A stretch of 64,000 nt of DNA, taken from contig NC_015474.1 in assembly GCF_000211475.1 (NCBI RefSeq), positions 186,001 through 250,000 on the forward strand, given 5' to 3'. The stretch comes from Pyrococcus sp. NA2 (GTDB lineage Archaea > Methanobacteriota_B > Thermococci > Thermococcales > Thermococcaceae). Positions 18,704 to 27,007 of the stretch are shown here, one piece after another. The notes below the pieces were generated by a model, which saw only the letters and a program-made list of their open reading frames with translations, searched no databases and had not been told where the DNA came from. Position numbers and translations under genes: made by a program. How positions within the stretch are numbered: position 1 is the first letter of the stretch; each line of letters begins with the position of its first letter.

Positions 18704-19840
18704 TTAACCCTCCTGAATCATTTCAACGGCTTTTAGACCAATTTCAGCAACCTCCTTTGGGAGTCCAACGTATCCTGGGGCTAGATGCTCTTCCTTCTGT
18801 CCCTCGGTTAGGATCCACCTCAGAAACTCTTTTATCGCTCTTGCCTTTTCAGGTGTATAGTGCTTTCCATTCTTGTTTTGCCAAACTAGGAGATGAGTAA
18901 AGGCCACTATTGGATATGAGTTCTCTCCAGGGGCATTTAATAGTTGCTTAAGATCCTCCTTGTATCCCTCGGTAGGATCTGGGATGAATGCCTTAACGTT
19001 GGCAACAGCCGCCTTAATTGTCTCCTCCGTTGGTTTAACGAAATTTCCGGCCCTGTTCTTTAAGGCAACTACCGAAAGGTTTTCCATTATCGCAAACGAT
19101 AGTTCAGTATAAGCTATACTATACTTTGTCTGCTTCAATGCAAGAACAACGCCTGGGTTACCCCTAGCTCCAATTCCCCTGCCCAACTTGTCCACTGGCC
19201 AGTCTACAACCTTTCCAGCTCCAACCTTCTCCGCCCACTCTTTGCTGACGAGGCTAAGGTAAGTTGTGAATATCTTCGTTGTTCCACTAGAGTCGCTTCT
19301 ATGGATTACTATGATCTTCTCATGGGGCAAGTTCACATCTGGATTGAGCTTCCTTATTGCGGGATCATCCCAGTACTCTATCTCACCCATGAATATCTTC
19401 GCCAACGTTTCTCCATCCAGTTTAAGCTCATGAACTCCAGGAACATTGAAGACCACAACAACAGCTCCAACTATCTCAGGGAACTGCAATGGTTGATCTC
19501 CAGTCTCCAAGAATTTCCTCCAGATTGATTCCTTTACGGGTGGATCTGTCCTACCTATATCAGTGAGACCTTTTAGAAAAGCTTCCTGGCCGTGACCACT
19601 TCCTCCTCCCTCATATTCTATTTTAATGTTTGGATGGGTCTTCATGAAGTCCTCAATCCACTTTTGGATTTGATATTGCGGAAACGTTGCTCCGGTTGTT
19701 CTTATCGTTATTATTTGTTCTTCTGTTTTCTTAATTTCTTTTTTCTTAGTTTCACTTGCTTCCCCTTTTAGACAGCCACTTCCACTAACGACGAGACCTA
19801 CAAGAAGTAATAGGATGAACAATGCCTTGAGCCACTTCAT
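18704..19840 (-). CDS. pstS: Phosphate-binding lipoprotein PstS
   Basis: A periplasmic-side substrate-binding protein of 378 residues. The lipoprotein signal ends SGSGC (Cys23), followed by a Lys/Glu-rich linker. Phosphate-site motifs are TTGATFPQ, EGGGSGHGQEAFL and HRSDSSGTTKIF, and later GNPGVV. It is first in the operon, with GGAGG before the ATG and a TATA element about 35 bp upstream. Confidence 0.95.
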   Translation of the reverse strand: MKWLKALFILLLLVGLVVSGSGCLKGEASETKKKEIKKTEEQIITIRTTGATFPQYQIQKWIEDFMKTHPNIKIEYEGGGSGHGQEAFLKGLTDIGRTDPPVKESIWRKFLETGDQPLQFPEIVGAVVVVFNVPGVHELKLDGETLAKIFMGEIEYWDDPAIRKLNPDVNLPHEKIIVIHRSDSSGTTKIFTTYLSLVSKEWAEKVGAGKVVDWPVDKLGRGIGARGNPGVVLALKQTKYSIAYTELSFAIMENLSVVALKNRAGNFVKPTEETIKAAVANVKAFIPDPTEGYKEDLKQLLNAPGENSYPIVAFTHLLVWQNKNGKHYTPEKARAIKEFLRWILTEGQKEEHLAPGYVGLPKEVAEIGLKAVEMIQEG

Positions 19841-19873
19841 GATTCCTCCACCGATTTGACTTCAAAGCAAAGT

Positions 19874-19939
19874 AAAATATAAAGATTGCCGAAATAGAAT
19901 ATAGATTGGCAAATTCTCTACATTGATCTATATAGAATA
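19874..19939 (-). promoter_or_regulatory. pst operon promoter with direct repeats
   Basis: Read on the minus strand, TTTATATTTT (19874-19883) is a good archaeal TATA element for pstS. On the plus strand AGATTG occurs at 19883-19888 and again exactly 20 bp on, at 19903-19908, within the longer similarity AGATTGSCRAA. TAGAATAT occurs at 19895-19902 and 19932-19939. Such spaced direct repeats upstream of the TATA box could bind an activator or repressor that responds to phosphate. This is inference from spacing only. Confidence 0.45.
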
Positions 19940-19954
19940 TGGAAATAAAAACAT

Positions 19955-20614
19955 TCAAAGAAATCTGTCAAGAGTTAGTTGACTTTTCCCAAACTTTGCC
20001 TCTATCCTCTTCACAGTATCCCAAGACCTCCTGACTATCGGAGGAAACTCTCCATATTCCTTATAATACTCCTCAAGCCATCTTCTTGTTCTTGGATCGC
20101 TGGGATAACCTGAGCCAAAGTCTCCATATCTCTCCTTCAGTTTCTCTATCTCTCTATCCCTAATGACCTTTGCCAAGATGGAGGCTGCAGCTACAACTTC
20201 ATACTTCGCATCAGCCTTATGCTCAGCAATTACCTCTGCATTGTAGTTCAACTTGGCACGTATAAGGCTTGCAAATCTCTTTTCGTCAACATCGGCAGAG
20301 TCAACGTATATCCGTGAGGGCTTAACATTAAGGGAATTCAATGCCAAAGCGAACTTCTCAACTTCCAACAAATTTAGAGAAGAGCTTCTATTGTCTATTT
20401 CCTGAGGAGATACGACAACCACACTATAATCATCTAAAACGTTAACTATCTCATCGAATATCCTCTCACGTTGCTCAGGAGTTAGCTGCTTTGAATCCCT
20501 CACTCCAATACTTCTCAAATCTGACAACATGTCTTCACTGATCACAACGGCCACTATTACAAGGGGTCCTATCACTGGACCCCTTCCAGCTTCATCGACT
20601 CCTCCTATCCTCAT
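19955..20614 (-). CDS. rnhB: Ribonuclease HII
   Basis: Cleaves RNA in RNA-DNA hybrids, including single ribonucleotides in DNA. 219 residues. The catalytic acidic residues are in GGVDEAGRGP (Asp7, Glu8), YVDSADVD (about residue 100) and EHKADAKY (about 124), and the conserved GSGYPSDPRT is present. It differs from the remembered P. furiosus, P. horikoshii and P. abyssi enzymes at many positions, arguing for another Pyrococcus species. Its start overlaps the metal-transporter permease stop by 4 bp. Confidence 0.95.
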   Translation of the reverse strand: MRIGGVDEAGRGPVIGPLVIVAVVISEDMLSDLRSIGVRDSKQLTPEQRERIFDEIVNVLDDYSVVVVSPQEIDNRSSSLNLLEVEKFALALNSLNVKPSRIYVDSADVDEKRFASLIRAKLNYNAEVIAEHKADAKYEVVAAASILAKVIRDREIEKLKERYGDFGSGYPSDPRTRRWLEEYYKEYGEFPPIVRRSWDTVKRIEAKFGKSQLTLDRFL

Positions 20615-21441
20615 ACTACTTTCCCCCTAAACGTTAAGATTCCGTAAATCGTTCCAAGGAATATCGTGGCCAATCCACTAGGTGGAATGTTAAAGTAATA
20701 CCCAAGGAATATTGAGACTACCTGAATCACTAGTGTCAATAGCAAACTAACGGCAACCAACTCTCTAATTCCCCTTGAGATCGTAGAAGCTATTGCCCCA
20801 GGTAGCACCGCAAGAACCTGCAAAGTTATCAGCCCAACGGTTTTTACTATAAGTCCTCCGATTGCACCTACAAGGAAGTATAGGAGCATTAGATAAAACC
20901 TAACGTTACCACCATGACTCTCTAGACCCTCAGGATCAAAGCTTAGATACAAGAAGTCTCTATAAAAGAGAAGCATGATACCAAAGAGTATTGCCCCACC
21001 AATCACAAGGAAGAGAAGGTCAGTAAAAGTTATCAGAAATATTTCACCTGTTAGGTAGGTAACTATGCTCTCCGAGAGCGCGAAGTATGGCTTAGAGGCC
21101 ATAACCTTATAGAGAACCCCAAAGCCAAGGACTGTTAAACCGGCGATTATTCCTGCTATGGTACCGACAGCTGTATCCGAGGAGTAACCCCTTATCTCCA
21201 TCTCAGCTATTCCAATGACAATTGCTATGGCAACAATTAGGGACATCCAAAAAATCAAGGAAAGCTTCGCGAATATTAACCCAAGAATCATTCCTAATAC
21301 AGCTCCAAAAAGTAGGGCATGGAAAGTTGCATGAGTCAGAAATGCTATTCCCTTCAGATTTATGAGAGGACTTAGCATGCCAAGCAAAGTTCCAACCATT
21401 AAACCAGCCAACAAGGCCCTCAGTAGGTATTCCTCTATCAT
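20611..21441 (-). CDS. Metal ABC transporter permease (Zn/Mn type)
   Basis: A 276-residue membrane permease of the ABC-3 (ZnuB/MntB) family with about eight hydrophobic segments, and the family motif GAIGGLIVKTVGLITLQVLA in its second half (the core is GLITLQVLAVLPGA). The ATG at 21441 follows GAGGTGGGG by about 5 nt; an upstream in-frame start lacks support. It is coupled to the ATPase gene by 4 bp. No substrate-binding protein gene is adjacent. Confidence 0.85.
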   Translation of the reverse strand: MIEEYLLRALLAGLMVGTLLGMLSPLINLKGIAFLTHATFHALLFGAVLGMILGLIFAKLSLIFWMSLIVAIAIVIGIAEMEIRGYSSDTAVGTIAGIIAGLTVLGFGVLYKVMASKPYFALSESIVTYLTGEIFLITFTDLLFLVIGGAILFGIMLLFYRDFLYLSFDPEGLESHGGNVRFYLMLLYFLVGAIGGLIVKTVGLITLQVLAVLPGAIASTISRGIRELVAVSLLLTLVIQVVSIFLGYYFNIPPSGLATIFLGTIYGILTFRGKVV

Positions 21442-22223
21442 CTTCCCCACCTCAGGTGAACATCTCCGATTATGCAATAGAGCCTCTCTCCAACGCGAAC
21501 TGTCTTTGAAGCTGGACCATAGACCCTGAATATTACATCATCCCTCAAGACTTCTTCTGGCGTTCCAAAGGCTATTAGCCTTTTATCTATCAGCATGACT
21601 TTGTCTCCTATTTCGGCGAGGGGATTTATGTCATGGGTCGTTATCACCATTGTAACGTTCATCTCTTCTTTTATCTTTGAAAGTGTTGAGGTTGCCTCAA
21701 TCTTAGCCTTAGGATCTAAGGCCGAAAGTGGCTCGTCAAGGAGTAATAACTCTGGATTGGACATCAGAGCTCTAGCTATTATGACCCTCTGCTTCTGCCC
21801 ACCGCTAAGCTCCCTGAAGGGTTTCTCAGCCAAGTGTCTCAAGCCCAAGAATTCAAGAACCTTGAGGGCCCTCTTGATGATCTCACTAGATATCGTGAAG
21901 TGTGCCAAACCTCTTTTGTAGAGTGCACCCATTGCAACAACTTCTATAACACTAAGGGGAACTCTAGAATTGAGAGAAAATGTTTGTGGAACATAAACAA
22001 CCTTATCCCTAACCTCAATGGGGGGCTTGCCAAATACCCTAACAACGCCCTCATACTCTGTATGGAAACCAGACAAGACTTTCAACAGTGTTGTCTTTCC
22101 AGCGCCGTTTGGGCCAAGCAAAAGTAGGGTTTCTCCACTTTTTAACTTAAAAGTTAAATTCTCCACTGCCTTGACTCCATTGTACAGGATAGTTAAATTC
22201 TCGGCCTCAACAACGTACTCCAT
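21438..22223 (-). CDS. Metal ABC transporter ATP-binding protein (Zn/Mn type)
   Basis: A nucleotide-binding protein of 261 residues from the ATG at 22223. Walker A is GPNGAGKTT, the Q-loop VYVPQTFSLNSRVPLSV is typical of ZnuC/MntA, the signature is LSGGQKQR, and Walker B is LLLLDEPLSALD. The start is uncertain: a GTG and a TTG lie up to four codons upstream and the GGTGAG site is close to the ATG. It pairs with the downstream permease. The metal is not determined. Confidence 0.83.
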   Translation of the reverse strand: MEYVVEAENLTILYNGVKAVENLTFKLKSGETLLLLGPNGAGKTTLLKVLSGFHTEYEGVVRVFGKPPIEVRDKVVYVPQTFSLNSRVPLSVIEVVAMGALYKRGLAHFTISSEIIKRALKVLEFLGLRHLAEKPFRELSGGQKQRVIIARALMSNPELLLLDEPLSALDPKAKIEATSTLSKIKEEMNVTMVITTHDINPLAEIGDKVMLIDKRLIAFGTPEEVLRDDVIFRVYGPASKTVRVGERLYCIIGDVHLRWGR

Positions 22224-22365
22224 TCTCACCGCCAAAGTTTGGTTGACCTAATTGAAACTTAAAAAGTTATCCGCTGAATATGTGACAAATATCCCCTTGG
22301 ATTCTCTTGAAGTAGAGGATAAGAGGCTGTAAAACGTTCAAAGAAACGCGTATTCAAATGCACAA

Positions 22366-22375
22366 GGTTTAAATT
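22366..22375 (+). promoter_or_regulatory. glyA promoter (TATA-like element)
   Basis: GGTTTAAATT is centred about 38 bp before the glyA ATG, the usual distance for a Pyrococcus TATA element with a short leader. The rest of the 22224-22408 intergenic region holds no gene that I can see. Confidence 0.5.
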
Positions 22376-22408
22376 ATTTTGTAGGGATTATGTTGATGGT
22401 GATTTTTG

Positions 22409-23692
22409 ATGAGCTACAAGGAGTATAGGGACAAGGTGTTGCACTTTATTGAGGAACATGAGAAGTGGAGGAGCCATACAATAAACCTTATTGCAAGTGA
22501 AAACATAACGTCCCCAAGTGTAAATAGAGCAGTAGCCTCAGGTTTTATGCACAAGTACGCTGAGGGTTGGCCAAGGCAGAGGTACTACCAAGGATGTAAG
22601 TACGTCGATGAAGTTGAACTCATTGGAGTTGAACTCTTCACGAAGCTATTCAAGAGCGACTATGCAGACTTAAGACCAATCTCTGGAACTAACGCTAACC
22701 AGGCCGTATTCTTCGGATTAGGACAGCCGGGTGACAAGGTGATAGTCCTTCACACGAGCCATGGAGGACACATAAGCCACATGCCCTTCGGTGCTGCAGG
22801 TATGAGAGGATTGGAAGTACACACATGGCCATTCGATAACGAGTCATTCAACATAGATGTTGACAAAGCTGAAAAGATGATAAGAGAGCTCGAACCAAAG
22901 ATAGTCGTCTTCGGAGGTTCACTGTTCCCATTCCCACACCCAGTTAAGGAGCTCGCCCCAGTCGCTAAGGAGGTTGGGGCATTCGTGGTTTACGATGCAG
23001 CTCACGTCCTCGGTCTAATAGCTGGAGGAGAGTTCCAAGACCCACTCAGAGAGGGAGCCGACATAATGACGGCTTCAACTCACAAGACATTCCCAGGACC
23101 ACAGGGTGGAGTGATCCTCTACAAGAAGTTTGCAGATGATGAGACGATAGCGAAGCTACAGTGGGCAATCTTCCCAGGAGTTGTCAGTAACCACCACCTA
23201 CACCACATGGCTGGAAAGGTCATTACAGCTGCTGAAATGCTCGAGTACGGTGAAGCCTATGCAAAGCAAATAGTTAAGAACGCAAAGGCCCTGGCGGAGG
23301 CTCTAGCTGAAGAAGGATTCAAGGTCATTGGAGAGGATCAGGGATACACCAAGAGCCACCAGGTTATTGTTGATGTAAGTGACCTACACCCAGCTGGAGG
23401 AGGATGGGCCGCACCGCTCCTCGAGGAGGCAGGAATAATACTTAACAAGAACTTGCTTCCATGGGATCCACTTGAGAAGGTCAACGAGCCAAGCGGACTA
23501 AGAATCGGAGTCCAGGAGATGACGAGGGTTGGAATGATGGAGGATGAAATGAAGGAGATAGCCCACTTCATAAGAAGGGTACTCATCGACAAGGAGGATC
23601 CAAAGAAGGTAAGAAAGGACGTCTACTACTTCAGGCTCGAGTACCAGAAGGTTTACTACTCCTTCGATTATGGTCTTCCAATGAAGGAGTGA
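22409..23692 (+). CDS. glyA: Serine hydroxymethyltransferase
   Basis: Interconverts serine and glycine with a tetrahydropterin one-carbon carrier, PLP-dependent. 427 residues from the ATG at 22409, with GGTGA about 6 nt upstream. Family motifs: NLIASEN (about 27), YAEGWPRQRYYQGC, the PLP lysine in TASTHKTFPGPQGG (about 228), and a C-terminal RIGVQEMTRVGM. Gene codons are rich in GGA and AGG, as expected for a highly expressed Pyrococcus gene. The 3' end overlaps antisense with ribH by 62 bp. Confidence 0.96.
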   Translation: MSYKEYRDKVLHFIEEHEKWRSHTINLIASENITSPSVNRAVASGFMHKYAEGWPRQRYYQGCKYVDEVELIGVELFTKLFKSDYADLRPISGTNANQAVFFGLGQPGDKVIVLHTSHGGHISHMPFGAAGMRGLEVHTWPFDNESFNIDVDKAEKMIRELEPKIVVFGGSLFPFPHPVKELAPVAKEVGAFVVYDAAHVLGLIAGGEFQDPLREGADIMTASTHKTFPGPQGGVILYKKFADDETIAKLQWAIFPGVVSNHHLHHMAGKVITAAEMLEYGEAYAKQIVKNAKALAEALAEEGFKVIGEDQGYTKSHQVIVDVSDLHPAGGGWAAPLLEEAGIILNKNLLPWDPLEKVNEPSGLRIGVQEMTRVGMMEDEMKEIAHFIRRVLIDKEDPKKVRKDVYYFRLEYQKVYYSFDYGLPMKE

Positions 23693-24152
23693 CACCCCTC
23701 TCTTTTAGCTTTTTATTTAAATTTGCCATCTCCAAAGCTGCAAGTGCATATTCAAATCCCTTGTTTGCCTTTATTCCAGATCTATCCAGAGCCTGAATTT
23801 CATCATCGACGGCTATTATCCCAAAGATAACTGGAGTGCCATGACTCAAGTTTATCTGACCTATTCCCCTTGCAACCTCATTCGCGACCAATTCAAAATG
23901 ATATGTCTCACCTCTGACTATGGCTCCAAGGGCGAGTATTGCATCATATGACTCCTCTTTAGCTATCTCCTTAACTACAAATGGAATTTCAAAGGCCCCT
24001 GGAACCTTGAATATGTCAATATCTGTAACCCCATGCCTCTTTAAGCAGTCAAGGGCTCCTTCAAGTAGTTGCTTCGTCAATAGATCGTTGAACCTGCTCA
24101 CAACTATAGCTATTTTCAATCCTTCTCCCCTATACTCTCCCTCGTAGATCAT
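23631..24152 (-). CDS. ribH: 6,7-dimethyl-8-ribityllumazine synthase
   Basis: Condenses the 4-carbon product of RibB with the ribitylamino-uracil to form lumazine. 173 residues from the ATG at 24152, chosen because GGAGGTG lies 6 nt upstream. Motifs: IVVSRFND, KVPGAFEIPFV (about residues 53-63), LGAIVRGETYHFE with the catalytic His, and SGIKANKGFEYA. The family normally ends soon after this, at about 155. Here a polar tail of about 20 residues is read antisense through the end of glyA. It overlaps ribBA by 23 bp. Confidence 0.92.
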   Translation of the reverse strand: MIYEGEYRGEGLKIAIVVSRFNDLLTKQLLEGALDCLKRHGVTDIDIFKVPGAFEIPFVVKEIAKEESYDAILALGAIVRGETYHFELVANEVARGIGQINLSHGTPVIFGIIAVDDEIQALDRSGIKANKGFEYALAALEMANLNKKLKERGVTPSLEDHNRRSSKPSGTRA

Positions 24153-25323
24153 CACAACCACCTCCAAGAAGCTCCTCTAGTTCATGCCCAAGCTTCATCA
24201 TCTTCGTGAGGAGGTAACTCTTATTATGCTCGGTGAGATCACCAAAAATCCTGATTGTCTCAACGACATCAATTCCAAGTTCCTTAAGTGCTTCCACTTT
24301 CCTTGGATTGTTAGTTAGGAGTCTAACTTTTGATATCCCTAAGGCCTTCAAAATTTGGTATGCAACGCTGAAGTCCCTCTCATCGTCATTAAATCCGAGG
24401 ATTCTGTTAGCCTCAACGGTGTCATATCCCTCCTCTTGCAAGGCATATGCCCTTATCTTATCTTTCAATCCAATCCCCCTACCCTCCTGCCTCAGGTATA
24501 TCAATACACCTCCCTCCTGTCCAATAAGCTTCAGCGAGTTTTCAAGCTGACCTCCACAATCGCATCTCAACGAGGAGAACACGTCACCTGTTAAGCACTC
24601 AGAGTGCACTCTGACAAGGGGGACATTTCCCATCGGTCTCTTTATGAGAACTAAGTGATCCTTGAAATCCAACTCATTTTCAAAAGATATGACCTCGAAG
24701 TCCCCATACTTTGATGGTAACTTTGCCTTTGCGTAGATCTTCAAAAAGCTCTTCCGTTTAACGGTTTCTTTCCAAACATCCCTTATCGTGACAATTGGAA
24801 GTTCATGATCCTCTGCAAATTCTCTGACGAACTCTAGATTATGTGAGGAACCCATCCTGTCAAGTATCTCGATTATTAAGGCATATCTTTTGAACCCCAA
24901 AAGTTCCATGAGTTCAAGAGAAGCCTCCGTGTGCCCTTTCCTCCTATTTAAACCTATTCCTCCAAGGACATGAAGATGACCCGGATATCTGAAGTGTTCT
25001 ATCCCAAGACCTTCGGCAATTTTTCTAGCAGTTAGTGCCCTTTCATCGGCTGATATACCAGTTTTTGTGTCCTTGTAATCGACACTTATCAAGAAGTTCG
25101 TCTCACTGTTCTTGGAGGGCAATCTAAAGAATCCCCTCTTAAGGGCCTCCTCCTCATCCATTGCCAAGCATAGCATGCCCTTGGCTTCCAGCATGAAGTT
25201 GACAACTTCTGAGGTAGCCAACTCCGCTGGATACACTAAATCAGCCTCTTTCTCTCTTCTCTCATCAACGAGGACAATTGGCCTTCCATTAAGAATGGCT
25301 TTCCTTAAAGCATTTGCATCCAT
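24130..25323 (-). CDS. ribBA: Bifunctional DHBP synthase / GTP cyclohydrolase II
   Basis: A 397-residue fusion. The N-terminal half matches 3,4-dihydroxy-2-butanone 4-phosphate synthase (acidic loop DERREKEADLV at about residue 23, GHTEAS near 130). The C-terminal half matches GTP cyclohydrolase II (zinc cysteines in SECLTGDVFSSLRCDCG and the RQEGRGIGL loop). It supplies both early riboflavin precursors. The start is the ATG at 25323 with GGTGA upstream. It overlaps ribC by 35 bp. Bacterial domain architecture. Confidence 0.94.
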   Translation of the reverse strand: MDANALRKAILNGRPIVLVDERREKEADLVYPAELATSEVVNFMLEAKGMLCLAMDEEEALKRGFFRLPSKNSETNFLISVDYKDTKTGISADERALTARKIAEGLGIEHFRYPGHLHVLGGIGLNRRKGHTEASLELMELLGFKRYALIIEILDRMGSSHNLEFVREFAEDHELPIVTIRDVWKETVKRKSFLKIYAKAKLPSKYGDFEVISFENELDFKDHLVLIKRPMGNVPLVRVHSECLTGDVFSSLRCDCGGQLENSLKLIGQEGGVLIYLRQEGRGIGLKDKIRAYALQEEGYDTVEANRILGFNDDERDFSVAYQILKALGISKVRLLTNNPRKVEALKELGIDVVETIRIFGDLTEHNKSYLLTKMMKLGHELEELLGGGCDDLRGRV

Positions 25324-25870
25324 AGAAATCACCGAGGGCCTTTATGTACTTGGCCACCAGGTCTATTTCATAATTTACCTTATCACCAACCTTGAGGAAT
25401 CTGAAATTCGTGTTCTCCCACGTGTATGGAACCACCTGAACCCAGAATACTTCATTCTCAACTTTGGCTATCGTCAAGCTAATCCCATTTAAAGCAATGC
25501 TACCTTTCTCGACTATACCAAATTCATTCTTCGGAATTTCAAAAGCGATCCAGTAGGTGTTTCCTCTTTTAACGATCTTTCTAACCCTGATTACCCCATC
25601 AACGTGTCCAGTGACTAAGTGCCCATTGATCCTATCTCCAACTTTCAATGCCCTCTCAAGGTTAACGAATCTAGACTCACGAAGGTTCGTTTTCTTGAGT
25701 GTCTCTTCTCCCAGCTCAAAGGTTATGTACCTTCCGATATCGACGACCGTTAAGCACACACCATTCACTGAAACGCTGTCTCCCACATTGACACTAATGA
25801 CATTTTCAACGTAAAGTCTCCTTCCGCTGCAGTATGCTCTAGCAACTTTCTCAATTATTCCCGAGAACAT
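25289..25870 (-). CDS. ribC: Riboflavin synthase alpha subunit (bacterial type)
   Basis: Dismutates two lumazines to riboflavin. 193 residues, with two lumazine-binding repeats: the first starts MFSGIIE and contains VSVNGVCLTV, the second contains NGHLVTGHVDG and SIALNGISLTIA. This is the bacterial two-barrel enzyme and not the short archaeal-type riboflavin synthase. It overlaps ribD by 16 bp. Confidence 0.94.
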   Translation of the reverse strand: MFSGIIEKVARAYCSGRRLYVENVISVNVGDSVSVNGVCLTVVDIGRYITFELGEETLKKTNLRESRFVNLERALKVGDRINGHLVTGHVDGVIRVRKIVKRGNTYWIAFEIPKNEFGIVEKGSIALNGISLTIAKVENEVFWVQVVPYTWENTNFRFLKVGDKVNYEIDLVAKYIKALGDFYGCKCFKESHS

Positions 25871-26904
25871 GGCCTGGCCTCCACGAGATAGCTGTCACCG
25901 AAAGTTTCAATGTTGAGGAGTTCAACTTTCAGTGCTAGATTAACATCGTCAACTTCTAAACACTCGAATGGCGATATCCCATTTCCAATCAGCTTGTTTC
26001 CGTAGAACAGGTAAAGTTTATCCGCGAATGGTAAGAATTGACATGCTATTCTCCCACCTTCTATAAGAACACTATCAATACCCATCTTTCCCAATATTTC
26101 AAGGATCCTCTTAGGGGATGTTTCCTTTATGACCTTGGCGTTGTCCCAAGATTTATCACTCTCAGTGAATACGATTACCTTTCCTTCCTTGAATACGTTC
26201 AGATCTTTTCTATTGGCAGTTGTTCCATGCCTGTCCAGGATCACCTTAACTTTATCTCTACACCCATTAACTCTACAGTTGAGCCTTGGATTATCTATGG
26301 TTACTGTATTTGCTCCCACCATGATTGCCATGAACCTCCTTCTAATTTCCTGAACCTTCAATCTGGCCTTTTCATTGGTGATCCATTTTGAGGAGAATGA
26401 CTTCGTTGCTATGAATCCATCCAATGTTAGAGCGAGCTTTATTGCCACAAAAGGCATGCTCGTCTTAATGTATTTGAAGTATATCTCGTTTAGCTTTTCG
26501 GCTTCTTCTTTCAGAATTCCAACTTCAACTTCAATTCCAGCTTCCATTAACCTTTTAACTCCCTCGCCATTCACCATAGGGTTAGGATCGAGGGTTGCTA
26601 CCACAACCCTTGATATGCCTTCTTTGATTATCCTATCAACACAGGGTGGTTGCTTTCCCCAGTGAGCGCATGGTTCCAAAGTAACGTACATCGTTGCTCC
26701 TCTAACAGAATATCCATTTCGTTTCGCATCTTCTATTGCGTTAACTTCTGCATGCTTTCCTCCGAAATATTCATGATGTCCTTTGCCTATTACTTTCCCA
26801 TTTTTAACTATGACGGCGCCAACCATTGGATTTGGATTTACTCTTCCCTCTCCAAGTCTTGCAAGCTCCAATGCAAGCTTCATGTACTTTTCATCTTCCT
26901 TCAT
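25855..26904 (-). CDS. ribD: Bifunctional riboflavin deaminase/reductase RibD
   Basis: 349 residues. The N-terminal deaminase domain has zinc motifs GKHAEVNAI (about 50) and EPCAHWGKQPPC (about 76-87). The C-terminal reductase has VAIKLALTLDGFIA, MVGANTVTIDNPRLN and VLIEGG. It catalyses steps 2 and 3 of riboflavin synthesis. It is first in the operon, with a very short leader after the TATA element (TTTTTAAA at 26929-26936 on the minus strand). Confidence 0.95.
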   Translation of the reverse strand: MKEDEKYMKLALELARLGEGRVNPNPMVGAVIVKNGKVIGKGHHEYFGGKHAEVNAIEDAKRNGYSVRGATMYVTLEPCAHWGKQPPCVDRIIKEGISRVVVATLDPNPMVNGEGVKRLMEAGIEVEVGILKEEAEKLNEIYFKYIKTSMPFVAIKLALTLDGFIATKSFSSKWITNEKARLKVQEIRRRFMAIMVGANTVTIDNPRLNCRVNGCRDKVKVILDRHGTTANRKDLNVFKEGKVIVFTESDKSWDNAKVIKETSPKRILEILGKMGIDSVLIEGGRIACQFLPFADKLYLFYGNKLIGNGISPFECLEVDDVNLALKVELLNIETFGDSYLVEARPCSRE

Positions 26905-26919
26905 CGATATTCCATATTA

Positions 26920-26958
26920 GGAACATTGTTTAAAAATATTTGTTCCATATATAGAACA
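26920..26958. promoter_or_regulatory. Palindromic operator between ribD and the HAD gene
   Basis: TGTTCCATATATAGAACA (26941-26958) is a near-perfect palindrome (16 of 18 positions match the reverse complement). A further half-site GGAACA lies at 26920-26925, so GGAACA and TGTTCC also flank the ribD TATA element. This arrangement would let a dimer block ribD transcription. In some archaea riboflavin genes are controlled by RbkR, a DNA-binding riboflavin kinase; whether it reads this site is inference. Confidence 0.55.
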
Positions 26959-26971
26959 GAATGTGAATAAG

Positions 26972-26986
26972 AAAAAGGCTATAAAT
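26972..26986 (+). promoter_or_regulatory. HAD-operon promoter, leaderless
   Basis: The purine run AAAAAGG followed by CTATAAAT (26979-26986) fits an archaeal BRE/TATA pair. Transcription would start close to the ATG at 27008, giving a leaderless or nearly leaderless mRNA. This agrees with the poor ribosome-binding site in front of that ATG. Confidence 0.5.
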
Positions 26987-27007
26987 GAGTTCTCCCAGGG
27001 AACCTTG

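Noticed and set aside
22224-22408. Riboswitch or small RNA upstream of glyA
   Set aside because: No C/D boxes or known aptamer core could be found; a simple TATA promoter explains the region.
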